Positions 37,021 to 49,291 of a DNA stretch of 64,000 nt are shown in pieces. Numbering within the stretch: the first letter of the stretch is position 1; the number at the start of each line of letters is the position of its first letter. The translations under genes and the position numbers were made by a program. Origin of the DNA: Phallusia mammillata (lineage: Eukaryota > Chordata > Ascidiacea > Phlebobranchia > Ascidiidae); assembly GCA_003260075.1 (NCBI GenBank), contig QLIY01000394.1:62001-126000 (forward strand), given 5' to 3'. The notes beneath the pieces were generated by a model, which had not been told where the DNA came from, made no database searches, and saw only the letters and a list, made by a program, of their open reading frames with translations.

Positions 37021-39395
37021 TTCAAAGGTCAAAGTTCAAGTCAAAAAAAATACATCTATTTTCTGTTGAATAATTTGTTGATACTTTTATTTCAAGTCCC
37101 ATTATCCAATTTTAACCAAGTTTCAGAAGCAAAAAAAAATATATCTCGTTAACCATCCGTCTCTAGCTATTCCTTAAATATGTGCTGTTTTACATTATTA
37201 CCCGTAAATTACCATTCAAGGCTAATTTCTGAGTTATTCAGTGTCTTTATAACACAAAATGCAATTTGTCATTGTACCTGATATACATGATTGAGATTGA
37301 AATGCTTTAGTAGAAGTAACAGTGTTCCGGAAATTGCTTTGACAATAATTTCACGGTGTCTATTGACATCAATGCCCAATTTGAGTGAAGTAACCGCTGT
37401 TGTTCTGACCAAACAAATGTATTTTTTTTAAAACATTTTTATCATAAAACAGTAAAACCAATAGACAATAAAACCCTTGGTTGAAACAGAATCAGTTGGT
37501 TTATGTAAAGAAAGATATTTTTAGCCTAAGTGGTATTATCAGTTCCTTATTTAAATTTTAAATAAATAGTAGTAGAAAAAGGTCAACAGTGATCGGCAGT
37601 TAAAGCCTTGTTGTTGATGGTTTTTTTATCATGTACGTATTTCAGAAACTGAAAGCATCAATTATGTATACATTTTTTGTTGCTGTGTAAAATATTAATG
37701 TGACATATTATTGCAGTATACACCTAATAGAATCGAAGTTTCTAGGAAAATTCCAATTTGTTTTCGTATCTAGCATATTGTGACATCATTTGCCCCCCCC
37801 CCAGGTCAACAGTGATCGGCAGTTAAAGCCTTGTTGTTGATGGTTTTTTTTTATGATGTACGTATTTCAGAAACTGACAGCATCAATTATGTATGTTTTT
37901 TGTAGCTGTGTAAAATATTAATGTGACATATTATTGCAGTATACACCTAATAGAATAGAAGTTTCTAGGAAAATTCCAATTTGTTTTCATATCTAGCATA
38001 TTGTGACATCATTTAGCAATTTGACAAAAACAAATTTCACACATTTTTTATCCCAGAGGTTTCCAACTGGGAAGGAAATTACTTAAATTGCACATGTGGT
38101 TTGTAAATATACAATTTAGCTCTGGAAATATATCCTATGAAGTAGATAAAACGCCAAATTTTAAATTGCCTTTGTATGGTTTAGCTTCTACTATGTAGTC
38201 TATTGGGGAGGAATGAAAATGTTTTGAAATGTTAAGTGAGAAATTCGCCCCCCCCCCGCTCTGGAAATATATCCTATGAAGTAGATAAAACGCCAAATTT
38301 TAAATGATCTTGGTACAGTTTAGCATCTACTATGTAGTCTTTTAGAGAGGCATTAAACATGCTGTGAAATGTTAAGTGAGAAATTCGTCGATAAAGGTTG
38401 GGAGCCACTGTTTTGAATAAATGTTTTATATATGTTGTATGGTCTTCTAATTGCCAAGCACTGAAACATAAATCAAATACAAATGTGAAACGTCGTTTCA
38501 TCGACTTACGGCATTTCTTTTGGTAAAACATCTGATAAAATGTTGATGGAATCATTTTTGGATTTTGCAGTTGGTGCGGCAGCTAGCAAGATTTTCAGCA
38601 AAGCAATCATGTGTTGGGGCAAGTTGGGTAGCATGGCTTGATACAAACGCTCAGTCACTGTTTCTGGGATGACCTAGCAAAAAAGAGGTCAATTACAAAG
38701 TCGGAAAATAGACACCTAGGCTTAAAAAGCAGCTTGATTAAACAAAGTATTAGAAGACCTTCATATTGTAAATAACTTCTATAGTAGAAGTTTTAACAAT
38801 TGTTGCTGTTGACATTAGGGCAAAAATAAAGTATTTTTCAGAAAGACAATTTTTTTGCATAAATGAATGTTTATCAAAATTTTTCTAAACTAGTTCTGGT
38901 TAGTAGTTAGTTTTGTTCATATTAGCACGACAAAGCCATTTACCAAACTTACTAATATTTTGTTGTTTGAAAAATGACAATATTAGAATAAAAATAAATT
39001 CATATCTGGGATCAGCCCTGAAGCGTTAATTCAGACCAGCGATTACGGCGCACTCATTTCTAAATTATAGTATGTCAGGCCTATTAAAGGCGTCACAATG
39101 AAACAGGTGGTCACCAAGCATTCCCATATGGCAAGGCAAAGGCTATAAAAATGTCGTGGGATTCGAACCCACGATAAGAGCCTTTTCCAGGACTCGCGCT
39201 CTACCAAAACTGAGCTACACAGGCTCAGTGGTGAACCCGTCGAAAGTCAAATCACAAGCACCGTTGCCTGCCTTGTATACTGTACATGTCAGCTTTGTAG
39301 TACATGCCAGCTTTGTAGTAGGCAGTGGTTCTCAAACTTTTTTTTGTTTCGACGCCTCTGGAAAAGTTTACTGGACTGGCGACGCACCAACAAAT

Positions 39396-39473
<78 letters not shown>

Positions 39474-42400
39474 AAAGCCACGAAACGGAACTATTCTGCG
39501 ACACCCTTGGAAATTGAAATGACGCACCAGGGCATCGCGATGCACAGTTTGAGAACTACTGTAGCAGGGGATTGCCAGATAGGCATGTGTTCAATGATAA
39601 TAAGTTATGTTTTCAAACCTCTTTTTTGCCAATAGTCAGCGGGCATTTGGTGATATTGCTCTCTTGGTCCACCTGGAGGTCAGATATAGATGTGTACATG
39701 TGTTTGTTTAAGATTTTAATACTGTCTTGTGTGGGCTTGGGTAGTCCTGCAACGGTTGTCAAATCACTATGGAGAAAAAATAAATAAACAATCCTTTAAA
39801 AACAGATTGATTTGTATAAGTTGCCACCTGTTGTCATGACAATAAGTATATAATACATTACTGTTGTCTATAACAGATGCAACAATACATCATTTTCCCA
39901 CGTAACCAATAGTGTGACTGTACCTAGAATTGTATTTGTACGAAAAAATGTGTCTTGTCCATAAGTTTTGGAAAACAAAAATTTACCATTTTTTTAACAC
40001 ACATATCCACACACCTCAACAATTTTGTTACTTCAAAAATATATCTAACATATAAAAGCATTGATCCAATACATGATAAGCTACACTGATGAGATTATGT
40101 AAGTCAGAACAGAGTGCACTGTCTGCGGCTAATCAAATATACACCTTCGGGATTTAATATACCCCTTTTACTCCACCTAAGACCTTTTATCCAAATCAAT
40201 AGCCATTCTCATACCCTGGTAAAGGAAATCCAATGAACTTTTGTCTGACGAGGTTAAGGAAAGCTTCAACGTCACGTTTTCTGGCTTTTGGAACCCAGGG
40301 AAGGCCGGGCACAAGTTTAACAGTTGGAATATCAGGACCAGTTTCAGCAGATGCATCTTCCTGTTCTTTGCGAATCTTGATCAGTTTTGCGGCTATTGCT
40401 GCAGTGTCAGTTGCCAACGTTGGCCCCTTGTTAGGCATTGGTGTCTAGTAAACAATGTACAATTATATACAGTATAGCTCGGTTAAACAGGATCCGGTTA
40501 ATCTGGATCTTCACCTAATTCGGACAAAACTTCTAGGTGCAAATGATTTGTGATGGGGTAAGGCTTGAACTAATCGACATCGGGTAATCCGGATCTTCAC
40601 CTAATCAGGACCAATATTTTGGTTCAAATGGGTGCGAATTAACCAAGGTTTACTAAAGTTAGCCAAAAAAATGTAATAGATTTAATCCAAGCAAAAGTTA
40701 CCAAATGCTTAAAATATTTTTTGTTTTGTTAAATTTCAAATGTGAAAACTCCAAGGATAAATTGCCAATTTTAATTTCTACAATTGAGGTTAACTGGGAT
40801 CAAAATTTACAGGAACTAAATGTAGATGCCAAGTTATTACTTGTATGTTTTTGTACTTAAAATTAGGTAAAACAACATCATGTAGACAAAACGGAAAAAC
40901 GTGATTTATACAATGTGTTTCACTTCACAACATTTAGAACAAAAAATATGTGACACAAACTTAAAGAAATTTAGTCTGGTGTCATATTAAAGTCAACTGA
41001 AGTGCCCATTTATCTTTCATTATACTGCTATGCGTACATCGAAAAAATACAGAAAAAAACATAATTGTACAGTAAAAATGCGATTATCATTGTTTACCGT
41101 TACTCCTGGTTCTGGACCAGAAGCATCTCCACCACCAGTTGTCATGACAACCCCATTTGTTTCATCCAAAGGGCTTTCTTCAGGAAATCCTTGATCGACC
41201 AGTTTTATTTCATCATCGATGCTCGTCACTTTTTCCTCTTCAAATGGCTGAAATGAACACAGTAACTTGATATCTGAAAGTGGCTTGGTTTTGGCCAAAT
41301 TTTATTAGACTTTAATTTAAGAAAAAAATTGAAAGACTCACAGGTTCATCAGCCTGACTTTTGTTATTTTTTTCTGCCTCAATTTCTGCATTTTCAGCAT
41401 CAAATTCGTAAAGGACACTCTGAAAAACATATATCCTTAATGACACAAAGTCAATAATAGATGTGAATTTCATCCCATAAGAATATACACATACGGTTAA
41501 CATTTGCTTAATTCTGTCATTTTTGCGAAGTTAACCGCACAATGTAATAATCAGAAAGTGAAAATTTAAACAGTATTCAATATATAAGCTATTGCTGCCA
41601 GGCATAGTATCAAGTACTTAAACAGTATTCATTTAGTACAAACCATTTCTTCTAAACTAGGTCAGTGCTTAATGTACAATACAGAATGTAACTCTCTTGA
41701 AAGAAAGTATTTTATTTATCTGGAATATGAATTAACTGAATTGTTTATTCACAAATCATTGGCAGTAAAAGAGGTCAAGACAGGCCAATTAAATGCATTT
41801 GGTGCAAAATTTTAGCGTGCAAACCTCAAAAACTTGGTGTGCAAATTTTTTTTTTCAAAACCCCCCCCCCAAAGTCAATAATAGATGTGAATTTCATCCC
41901 ATAAGAATATACACATACAGTTAACTTTTACATTTACTCTGTCATTTTACTGTAGTTAACCGAATAATGTAATAATCAGAAAGTGAAAATATAAACAGTA
42001 TTCATTTAGTAAAAATCATTTCTTCTAAACTTGGTCAGTGCTTAATGTACAATGCAGAATGTAACTCTATTGAAAGAAAGTATTTTATTTATCTGGAATA
42101 TGAATTAACTGAATTGTTTATTCACAAATCATTGGCAGTAAAAGAGGTCAAGACAGGCCAATTAAATGCATTTGGTGCAAAATTTTAGCGTGCAAACCTC
42201 AAAAACTTGGTGTGCAAATTTTTTTTTTCAAAAATAAATCGCGCATGCAGCTGCCACACTCTGCAGACTGGGTTGTGGAGGTGTTTTTAACTACTCTTCT
42301 ATAAGAGATTGACAGTTTTTTATGTTTTTGCTGATAGTATGTGCAACTATTAGTGATGGGACGAGCACCCGGTATTCCGTATTGAACGATTTCAGTGGTA

Positions 42401-45400
42401 ACGATACTCGTACTCGGTATCGAAATATTTTGCCTAAATTTTCGATACCAAAGGCAGATTTACACCATAAGAATACGGGCAACTTTATGCCAATATTTGA
42501 TTCGGACAGCACAAAATTGGAAAAAAGTTCTGCATGTATACCCCCCCCCCCTTTATGCCAATATTTGATTCGGACAGCACAAAATTGGAAAAAAGTTCCG
42601 CACGTATATCTTTTTCGCTATCACATGGAGATTGCATTTTTCGGCATGTGTGTGTGTGCACGCCTGCACCCTGACCATGGCAGATAAATTAGCCAGTGAT
42701 ATACAACTTAATACAACACTACACTTAAGTACTCGGTAATCGGAGGTATATACATGTGGTACATGTACTCGGTATCGGTACTCGCTTCAAGACCTGGTAT
42801 CGTCCTCACTAATGTTTGGGACTTTTATTGCAAACTGTGGATGTGATGAGCTAAAACATATCAGGGATTTTCCCCCCCCCCACTCGTACTCGGTACTCGC
42901 TTCAAAACCTGGTATCGTCCCATCACTAGCAACTATCAACTAATGTTTAGCACTTTTGTTGCAAACTGTGGATGTTAACAAACCGATTTTTTTAAAACCA
43001 ATTTTCAAGTTTTTTTTGCATGTACTGTGTCGCAAATCAAAATTAAACTGTGCAGTGATCACAAAAAATAGTGTATAATTTGCTGCAACACATAAAAATA
43101 TTAGGAAATACTGGGCTACAATTTTGGATGCAAAACTCTTTTTTTGTGATGAACATATCAGGGATTTGATTATTTCTAACCCTTCGTCCTCTCCGCTTTC
43201 CCTGAGAAGGATCCAGAAGATCTGAGGCGGAAGTTGGAGGTACAGAAGCGTTCATCTCACGAACTATCTTCAGTGGATCTTCATTAATAAGAGGCAGACC
43301 AGCACCGATCCGAGCTTTTTGCTTCATGGTATTAATTTTACCAAAACCCCCAAGAGTAGTCTGTTAAAAACAGTTTTTTTTCTGGTATTTTTGTGTAGTC
43401 CAGTGCAAAAACACCCTAAAATTCATAAAAACTGAAAAAAAAGTGTTCAGATTTCATATTAAAACAGTCAATATTATGAAAACATTCAACTAAATAGAAA
43501 AATTTACTTAATTGCATAATTCCTTAATTCACACAGGCATAGGAAATTCCAACTAAAACCATTTATTAAGAATTTTATCCCGTATAATCACATGATTCAT
43601 TTAATTGCATAAAAAAACATGGTAAATGGGTTATGCGATTAACCAGATTGGTTTGTGTTGGTCAATTTTTCTACGTTCACTGCAAATTAACTAATATTCC
43701 TTACCAGTAAAAGTTTCCATAGCAAAAGTAAGACTTTCTTCATTGGCATTGGTGAAGATGGTTGAGAACAAAATTTGGACACAGTGTTAAATAGCACGAT
43801 CACAAGCGGCTCTTTATCATTCAGGTTTTGTTCTGTGCAAAAAAAACTACCGTCTTTTTCCGTGCATAATGCGCCCCCGTGCATAATATGCACCCTAAAA
43901 ATAGCATATCGATGCTGAAAAACAGCATGTACCCATGTATAATACGCACCCAAACTTTGACTGTTACTTAAGTCCGTAAACGTAAAAGTTTTTCAGAAAA
44001 AAGATCATCTTTGGGAACAACCGGATGTTATTCTGCCGGTCAGTATCATTGCGCATGCGCTAGCAAACTCGATAGCGAAGAAATGTTTCGGATTTGTGTA
44101 GGGTACATTGTGACAGCAAACGAGCAGGTGATCGAGCAAGCGTCTGATACGAGAGCATTGTGTTCGTATGGAGCGTGTTTGAAGTGAACAGCAGCGATCT
44201 TGATGAAACTGCTAATTAAACTGTGAATTGAAACTAATAGGTAGAGAACTGAACTCTCGCTGACGTGTCTTGCGCATCGGATCCTAATTTCCGCCGCCGA
44301 GTTTGAATATCTAGCGCCATATAGGTGTCGATTTTTAAACTAGCACTGCAATGGCGGCCTCCACATGATATCCGGTCTGCGATGGAGATTAAAAAACAAA
44401 CAATATTTGACAATAACACACCATTAGGGATTGCACCATCGCATCCCCCCCCCCCCTGAGAAGGATCCAGAAGATCTGAGGCGGAAGTTGGAGGTACAGA
44501 AGCATTCATTTCACGAACTATCTTCAATGGATCTTCGCCCCCCCCCCCGATTGACAACAAACAAGAAGAAAGGTGTGATTTCAAGTTTTATTTCGCATGA
44601 GATTTTCTTCAAAAATTGTTGTACCCATGCATAATGCTCACCCCAGATTTTAGGACAATAAATTAGTTACATTTTGCGCATTATGCACGGAAAATTACGG
44701 TATGAACAACATGCGTCCAGAAAAATGTTACACAGTGCTTTTTTTATTTATCAGTGCACTGTTCAACTAGCAACTATCTGAAACACTACACTAAAAAGTA
44801 GAGAGGGGCTGAGTCGAGCCAGAACCCAACTAATCGGTACTGAGCAGCACCCCCCCCCCAGTAGGGATGGGCCGAGCCGAGCCAGAACCCGAGTACCCGG
44901 TACCGAGCATTGCTGTTTTTGATGCTCAGTGCTTGGCCGAGCAGTTGCACAAACTGACCCGAGCATCCCCCCCCCCAGTTGCACAAACTGACCCGAGCAT
45001 TAAATTTGCATATTCATGCCCTGTTAACACACGATACTAGTGTTCAAAAGGGTGTCCAAGAATGAAAATGACGGTTTTTTGTGTTAAATAGGGGCCTGTA
45101 CAGATTAATGCACCGCTGGTAATGTAATGGACCTACACATTTTACACCAAAATACGAAAAAAGCATACCAAGTTCCATTAAAAAATCCTTTCTAAGACCG
45201 ACATTTTCTGCACTGTCACTTGAATTTGGACGCCTCAGCGTTTCCAACATTGTGTATAGAATACTGATTAATAAGCGAAGCATGCGACTGTCTTCTAGGG
45301 ATAACATGGTGGTCTTTTTGTCAGAATGTGTTTCCATGTTTGTTGTGCTAAAAATAAAAGATACATTAAATATTTAAGTATGTGTTCTATTCTTCTAAAT

Positions 45401-47701
45401 GACACTAAATATTCTCTGAAGCGTTGAGGGTGGTAATAAGAATATTAGCTCCAAATTGGTATCTGAGATTAAATGATAATGTTATGATTTTCACAAACCC
45501 TCACCCCAACCCTAATAGCCCTAACCATCAACATTTTTTAGTAGAGTTTTACTAGTAGATTGTGCATTTTTGAGTAGCCCATGCCAAAAAACTTGTATCA
45601 TAAAATAACTTTGTTACATAAAGAATTTACCAAAAATATGTTTTGCGCATATTTTTCACAGCAAAAATACAACAACCAGACAATGTTGTTTATCATGTAA
45701 CAAAAATCTTACTTAATTTCCATCAGAAGCAAATCTTGCACCATAGTAAACAATCCTAATTTGTACAGTAGAAAGCAGTTTTCCCGGCAGTTTGCAATCT
45801 GTTGTTTAATATCAGGGCATTCTTCATATACACCATGCACAAGATGAAGCAGCCATGTGGAGGCCACAATCCTACAAAAATGTATTAGAAACCGGTCACG
45901 TTTAAAACTGCGGGCCCACTTGGATCACTTGGCCCGCTTGGCCAGTGGTGTATCCAAGGAGGGGGGTTTTGGGGGTCCGGACCCCCCCTTTTCAAAAAGT
46001 TGTGCGTAAATTAAATAGGCCAAAATCGTTCCGTTTACCACTGCGTGATAACAGGGAGTCGTTATCTCAAAGACGTGAGCCTTCAATCTCTTGTATTCGC
46101 TTGTTATCTAATCGCCAATTGTGACGTAACAAGGGTTTAATAAGGAGGTTTATGCGCTAACAATCGGAAAGTTACGTTCCGGCTAGGACGCTGGTAGCAG
46201 TTTCTTGCTAAGTGGTAACTGCACTAAGTGCAACATATCAAACTGTTTTTGCATTTGAACAATGTAAAAGTGTTAAAAACGTGTAATGTTGTGTTGCTTT
46301 GATCCGCCAAACACGTAATAGTTTGTCAAAAACATTAGATCGATGTAAATCGAGTTATGTTATTAGGGTAATTTGTTACTTGCCAGGCACAATTTATGCC
46401 TTCTGCAGTTACCACCTTTAGTGCATTCGTGACTTTGCGCAACTTAACAGTAGGATTACCGCTTCAGCAAGAGATTTAGTTCTTTAGAAATTGGACCCTG
46501 TTTTTTTAAGCAACGATTTTGATTACCTGACAGTCACGCTTATTTTGCAGCTGCAGTTTGGCTGAGTAAGCTAGATAGCAGCGGCGAAATCAGAAAACTA
46601 CAAAGCTTTCGCTAAAATTACCTGTTCTTCCTGTCAATTAGATGGGTAGAGAAACCGCCAATTTTGGAAAAAAGTGCTTTGCCGCATAACGCGTCGTTTT
46701 GAACGACGTGTGACATCATAATGACGTCATTAGGGATTTCCCCCAAATAAATTGTTGCCCCCCCCTTTAAAACTTTCTGTATACGCCCCTGCGCTTGGCC
46801 CAGCACTTCATGCAATTGAAAAACTGCGGGTCAGCTATATCCAGTACTTGTCGCGTCTCCCGCAGGGAAAAAAGTGCTGGGCCAGTTTTAGACGTGACCC
46901 TTAGAAACATTAGTTTCTGTAAAACCACATCAAAAATCACATATTTTACCTTTCATCTTTGTTGGAAAGCTCAAGTACTTGAATAATGTGCTGGACAACC
47001 AAAGTCCTTTCTGCATTGTTTAGAGGTCCCCAGCTTGTAAATTCTGCACAATCAAAGATAATATTTAAAAAAACACTTGCCAGACTGCAGAGTGTGGCAG
47101 CTGCATGCATGATGTGTTTTGAAAATAAAAACTTTTTGCGTGCTAATTTTTTGGGTTCTTTTACTTGCTTTGCGCCTGCAAATCAAGTCTTGCACGCGAA
47201 CTGTTGCACGCACGTGAATCGTGCACACGCAGGACATGTTGGTCCTGCATGTCAGGAACTGTCATGTTCTGCGGACTGGCACTTAAGTTTTCCAACTAAT
47301 TCTCTGTGAATTATTGCTGTTATTTCAAATTATTTAGTATTTTTACTAAATTGGACCATTTGGCCGTTACAAATTGTCGAATTTTGGTGAATAGTAAAAA
47401 ATGGACCTAAGTTTATTTTAAATTGAAACTATTTTCATAACTGAAGGTTATTTTATCATTTTCTGATCAATAATTTTATTAAATTACACCAATTGTGTAA
47501 ATAACTTCCGCCTAATATGCAGTAGCTTTATCTACTAAACTTTACTTTACCTTTCTCCTTCAGTAGTTTTTGAAAATTATTTTTGTTTTCTTCGTATTCT
47601 ATCTCTTCTGTGTAAGTATAAAGCTCGCTGATTTCATTTTCATACGAATCACAATCGTCGTATGTAAAATTCAAATCGTGGTCGGGATCTTGGTTTGCCA
47701 T
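32564..47701 (-). CDS. STRIP1: STRIP1/STRIP2 (FAM40) striatin-interacting protein, STRIPAK core subunit
   Basis: Seventeen coding exons in transcription order: 47701-47551, 47043-46950, 45871-45713, 45347-45169, 43832-43705, 43360-43181, 41419-41342, 41247-41098, 40444-40215, 39766-39619, 38673-38510, 37404-37278, 36637-36502, 35922-35783, 35072-34868, 33664-33478, 32675-32564. All phases agree, giving 855 residues (human about 837). Family landmarks: SELYTYTEE near the N-terminus, PMKKVLLLLWK, SVPPTSASDLLD, PGLPWVPKARKRDVEAFL, PQHMIALLKILLAAAPT, QHLVFANCIPL..LKFFNQNI, NMKTMSAIYQKVRHRLNDDW and WLEREVY at the end. In other animals it scaffolds the PP2A-striatin-MST kinase complex controlling Hippo signalling and cell shape. 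The start of exon 14 is uncertain (35922 or 35910; both keep frame). The exon 10 donor (GAG|GTTTGA) is weak. AATAAA overlaps the stop codon. The assembly orientation flip lies in its first introns. Confidence 0.95.
33064..33406. mobile_element. TIR element of the AGGGTTGCCATACCGTCC family
   Basis: The left end GCAGGGTTGCCATACCGTCC and the right end GCAATGGCAACCCTACC are inverted. Related sequence occurs at 8475-8600, 13357-13440, 24605-24670 and 25145-25190. Non-coding. It lies between the last two STRIP1 exons. Confidence 0.5.
33812..33935 (+). repeat. tRNA-derived SINE copy
   Basis: A tRNA-like head at about 33817-33888 has TAGCTCTGCTGGTAGAGCG (A box) and GGTTCGAATCCC (B box), with pairing acceptor (CCTGTG/CACAGG) and anticodon arms (GAGTC/GACTC). 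The shared SINE body TTTTTTCTAGCCTGTGTCTTGCC follows. Other copies: 13086-13218 (-), 39001-39235 (-), 34052-34110 (+, fragment) and 60215-60345 (+, 3' part). The loop lacks the U33 expected of a working tRNA, so it is not called as a tRNA gene. Confidence 0.8.
34200..34860. repeat. pogo/Tc1-like MITE split by a hAT insertion
   Basis: AGTAAACCTCGGTAAATG precedes the hAT element and GTCCGGATTAACCGATGTCG, then GATTAGTTAAAGACTTACC, then AATTAGGCGAAGATCCGGAC, follow it. The same arrangement occurs at 40478-40655 (uninterrupted) and 59449-59850 (also split by a hAT). It ends beside the donor of STRIP1 exon 15 (34868), so the donor's intron side is largely MITE sequence. Confidence 0.65.
34248..34747. 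mobile_element. hAT-like element with perfect 8-bp target duplication
   Basis: The left end CAGGGGTGCACAACC and the right end GGTTGTGCACCCCTG are perfect inverted repeats. GTTTAGAC is duplicated on both sides (34240-34247 and 34748-34755). The ends are rich in GGCCGC. It is 500 bases, non-autonomous and nested in a MITE. Confidence 0.9.
36972..37019. other. 48-base C-run (assembly gap) in STRIP1 intron 12
   Basis: An uninterrupted C tract with no flanking duplication seen. It probably stands for a sized gap. Missing sequence here does not break the STRIP1 model. Confidence 0.7.
37580..38390. other. Allelic doublings in STRIP1 intron 11
   Basis: C-run 37793-37802 divides 37580-37792 from its copy 37803-38014. 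C-run 38248-38257 divides 38118-38247 from 38258-38390. Copies differ by scattered substitutions. Confidence 0.75.
39001..39235 (-). repeat. Full-length-looking tRNA-derived SINE
   Basis: On the minus strand the tRNA-like head (GTAGCTCAGTTTTGGTAGAGCG, then GGGTTCGAATCCCAC) is followed by a body with CCTTGCCATATGGGAATGC and GACGCCTTTAATAGGCCTG, and a tail GCTTCAGGGCTGATCCCAG. It is the most complete copy in the window and serves as the reference for the other four. It lies in STRIP1 intron 10. Confidence 0.8.
39323..39561. mobile_element. hAT-like element interrupted by a 75-base C-run
   Basis: The left end CAGTGGTTCTCAAAC and the right end AGTTTGAGAACTACTG are inverted, with GACGCACCA sub-terminal repeats as in 51643-51855 and 59540-59747. 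Flanks are similar (GTAGTAGG and TAGCAGGG). The C-run at 39397-39471 marks missing interior sequence. Reading frames across it give only poly-Pro or poly-Gly. Confidence 0.75.
40478..40655. repeat. pogo/Tc1-like MITE
   Basis: Inverted arms CTCGGTTAAACAGGATCCGG and ATTAACCAAGGTTTACTA enclose repeated GGATCTTCACCTAAT(T/C) blocks. It is the uninterrupted relative of 34200-34860 and 59449-59850. It lies in STRIP1 intron 8. Confidence 0.6.
41447..42231. other. Allelic doubling in STRIP1 intron 6
   Basis: The C-run at 41861-41870 divides 41447-41860 from a near-identical 41871-42231. The second copy is shorter because of deletions near 41580-41640. Confidence 0.75.
42351..42928. mobile_element. 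hAT-like element with TAGTGATGGGACGA ends and perfect 8-bp target duplication
   Basis: TAGTGATGGGACGAGCACCC at left and GGTATCGTCCCATCACTA at right are inverted. GCAACTAT is duplicated exactly (42343-42350 and 42929-42936). The interior has many GTACTCGGTA motifs and C-runs at 42541-42551 and 42872-42881 with doubled flanks. No transposase. It lies in STRIP1 intron 6. A related sequence is at about 44790-45000. Confidence 0.85.
43848..44702. mobile_element. TA-ended TIR element (TACCGT...GTGCATAATGCGC) beside STRIP1 exon 5
   Basis: TACCGTCTTTTTCCGTGCAT at left and ATGCACGGAAAATTACGGTA at right are inverted, with TA at both outer ends as in Tc1/mariner-pogo-like elements. The left end lies 15 bases from the first base of STRIP1 exon 5 (43832). 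Two C-runs inside (44445-44456, 44538-44548) bracket a stray exon fragment. No transposase seen. Confidence 0.7.
44457..44537 (-). other. Stray allelic fragment of STRIP1 exon 6
   Basis: Bounded by C-runs on both sides. It encodes EDPLKIVREMNASVPPTSAS, the same as part of exon 6 at 43181-43360, with silent-type differences. It lies upstream of exon 5, so it is out of order for a real exon and has no splice sites. Best read as a misplaced second-haplotype contig. Confidence 0.8.
45943..46791. mobile_element. 849-base hAT-like element with perfect 8-bp target duplication
   Basis: CAGTGGTGTATCCAAGGAGG at left and GTATACGCCCCTG at right are imperfect inverted ends. CGCTTGGC is duplicated exactly (45935-45942 and 46792-46799). 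The G- and C-rich stretches near the ends belong to the element and are not gap runs. No transposase frame. It lies in STRIP1 intron 2, in the interval where gap runs change from C to G. Confidence 0.85.
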
Positions 47702-49291
47702 GATATGAAGAATACACAACCACCTTACAACAAGTTTATCATTTTGCTAAACAGTTTAATTACTATTGTCATTCTGGCAGAATAAACTTTCGAAGATGTA
47801 AGAAAGTATGGGGGGGGGGGCAGTTTAATTCACCAACAAGAAGGCAACAGATCTTCCTTTATTTTTTGTTTACAATTACATTATTACACCTACGTGCGAA
47901 TTCAGTATCTGTAATGGGATTCGGTACATATTCCTTTGCCTCATCTTATAAAATACTGTTTATATTTCTATGATTTTTGAATTTTCTTTTAGATATTATA
48001 TGTAATGTTTTTGTTTCAAAAAGGTATTAAGTAAGTAAAAATGGTTGAATATTTCCGCTTGGAAGAGTTTTTTTGCGTAGCAGGCGCTGACGTTTTCCAA
48101 ATTTGTCTCGGAAAATTGGGAGCAACACTGCAGAAAGGCTACACGTACGCGTTATTTTGTGAAATAGCAAACAAAAACGTTAAACAACGACGTTAACCAA
48201 TTTTAGGGGTTCACATGTACGGCCCAAACAGGTTATTGGATTCGGCCAATATTTATAAAACACCAAGCAAAAGCCACAGCACTATAAGGGGGGGGGGGTA
48301 TTATTTCAAAAACATGTAAACCAACGTTTTTGTTATTGGCAGTTTTATTGCGAAGCAATTTCTGGGCATAAAATTGCAAACTACTGGGCTCGTCTGATGT
48401 AAGTATTGCAACAAATATCTGTAGGCCTAGTAAGTAAAAATGGTTGAATATTTCCGCTTGGAAGAGTTTTTTTGCGTAGCAGGCGCCGGCGTTCAATTTT
48501 GTCTCAGAAAATTGGGAGCAAGGAGCAACACTGCATATATACACGTACGCGCTATTTTGTGAAATAGCAAACAAAAAACGTTAAACAACGACGTTAACCA
48601 ATTTTAGGGGTTCACATGTACGGCCCAAACAGGTTATTGGATTCGGCCAATATTTATAAAACACCAAGCAAAAGCCACAGCACTATAAGGTCACGTGCCA
48701 CATCAAGCACACCTGTCATTGTCATGGGGTTAAAGACAAGCATATATAGATTATTTCCCAATGTTGGACATCGATCCTGCTGTTATTAAATCCCTTGGTT
48801 ATCTCTTTTATTCTACGCAACCAGCTGTTGCTATTGTTATCAATAAAATGCTTTGTTTCGTGTGACACATTCACAGCTTATAAAACAACAAATGACTGTT
48901 TCTAGGTTAGAAAACCTGAAACCGTGATAATTAACTGTGTGGTGTAATTTGCGATTAACAAGGCTTACGTTATTGGTAGGCGTAACGAGAGAGCTTAATT
49001 GGCTTTTGAAATGCTAGAAGTTATTTGAACACGGGATAACACAGGGAAAAAACAGTTGAAAAGTTATTTTACAAGTACTGAGATCGTGTACGCATGTATG
49101 TCGCACCTAATCAAAAGTAAGTTTGCATTTAATCTAGGGGGGGGGGAAAAAACAGTTGAAAAGTTATTTTACAAGTACTGAGATCGTCTACGCATGTATG
49201 TCGCACCTAATCAAAAGTAAGTTTGCATTTAATCTATTTGTGGTGCCTGTTCAGGGAGGTGTTGAAAATATACCGAAGAAAAGTAATTGAT
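47702..49291. other. STRIP1 upstream region with allelic doublings
   Basis: G-runs at 47810-47820, 48288-48298 and 49137-49146. About 48030-48287 repeats as 48430-48690, and 49044-49136 repeats as 49147-49236. The STRIP1 promoter should lie in the first few hundred bases. No coding exon is recognised. Confidence 0.55.

Noticed and set aside
39156-39635. Open frames with long poly-Pro or poly-Gly on both strands
   Set aside because: Caused by the 75-base C-run inside a hAT element. The flanking codons are SINE and transposon sequence.
44457-44537. Alternative or duplicated STRIP1 exon
   Set aside because: It has gap runs on both sides, no splice sites and the wrong order relative to exons 5 and 6. 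An allelic stray contig explains it.
693-44976. Biological poly-C insertions at duplication breakpoints (a new mutational process)
   Set aside because: The fixed minimum length of 10, the single C-to-G switch and the contig-overlap layout fit gap recoding much better.
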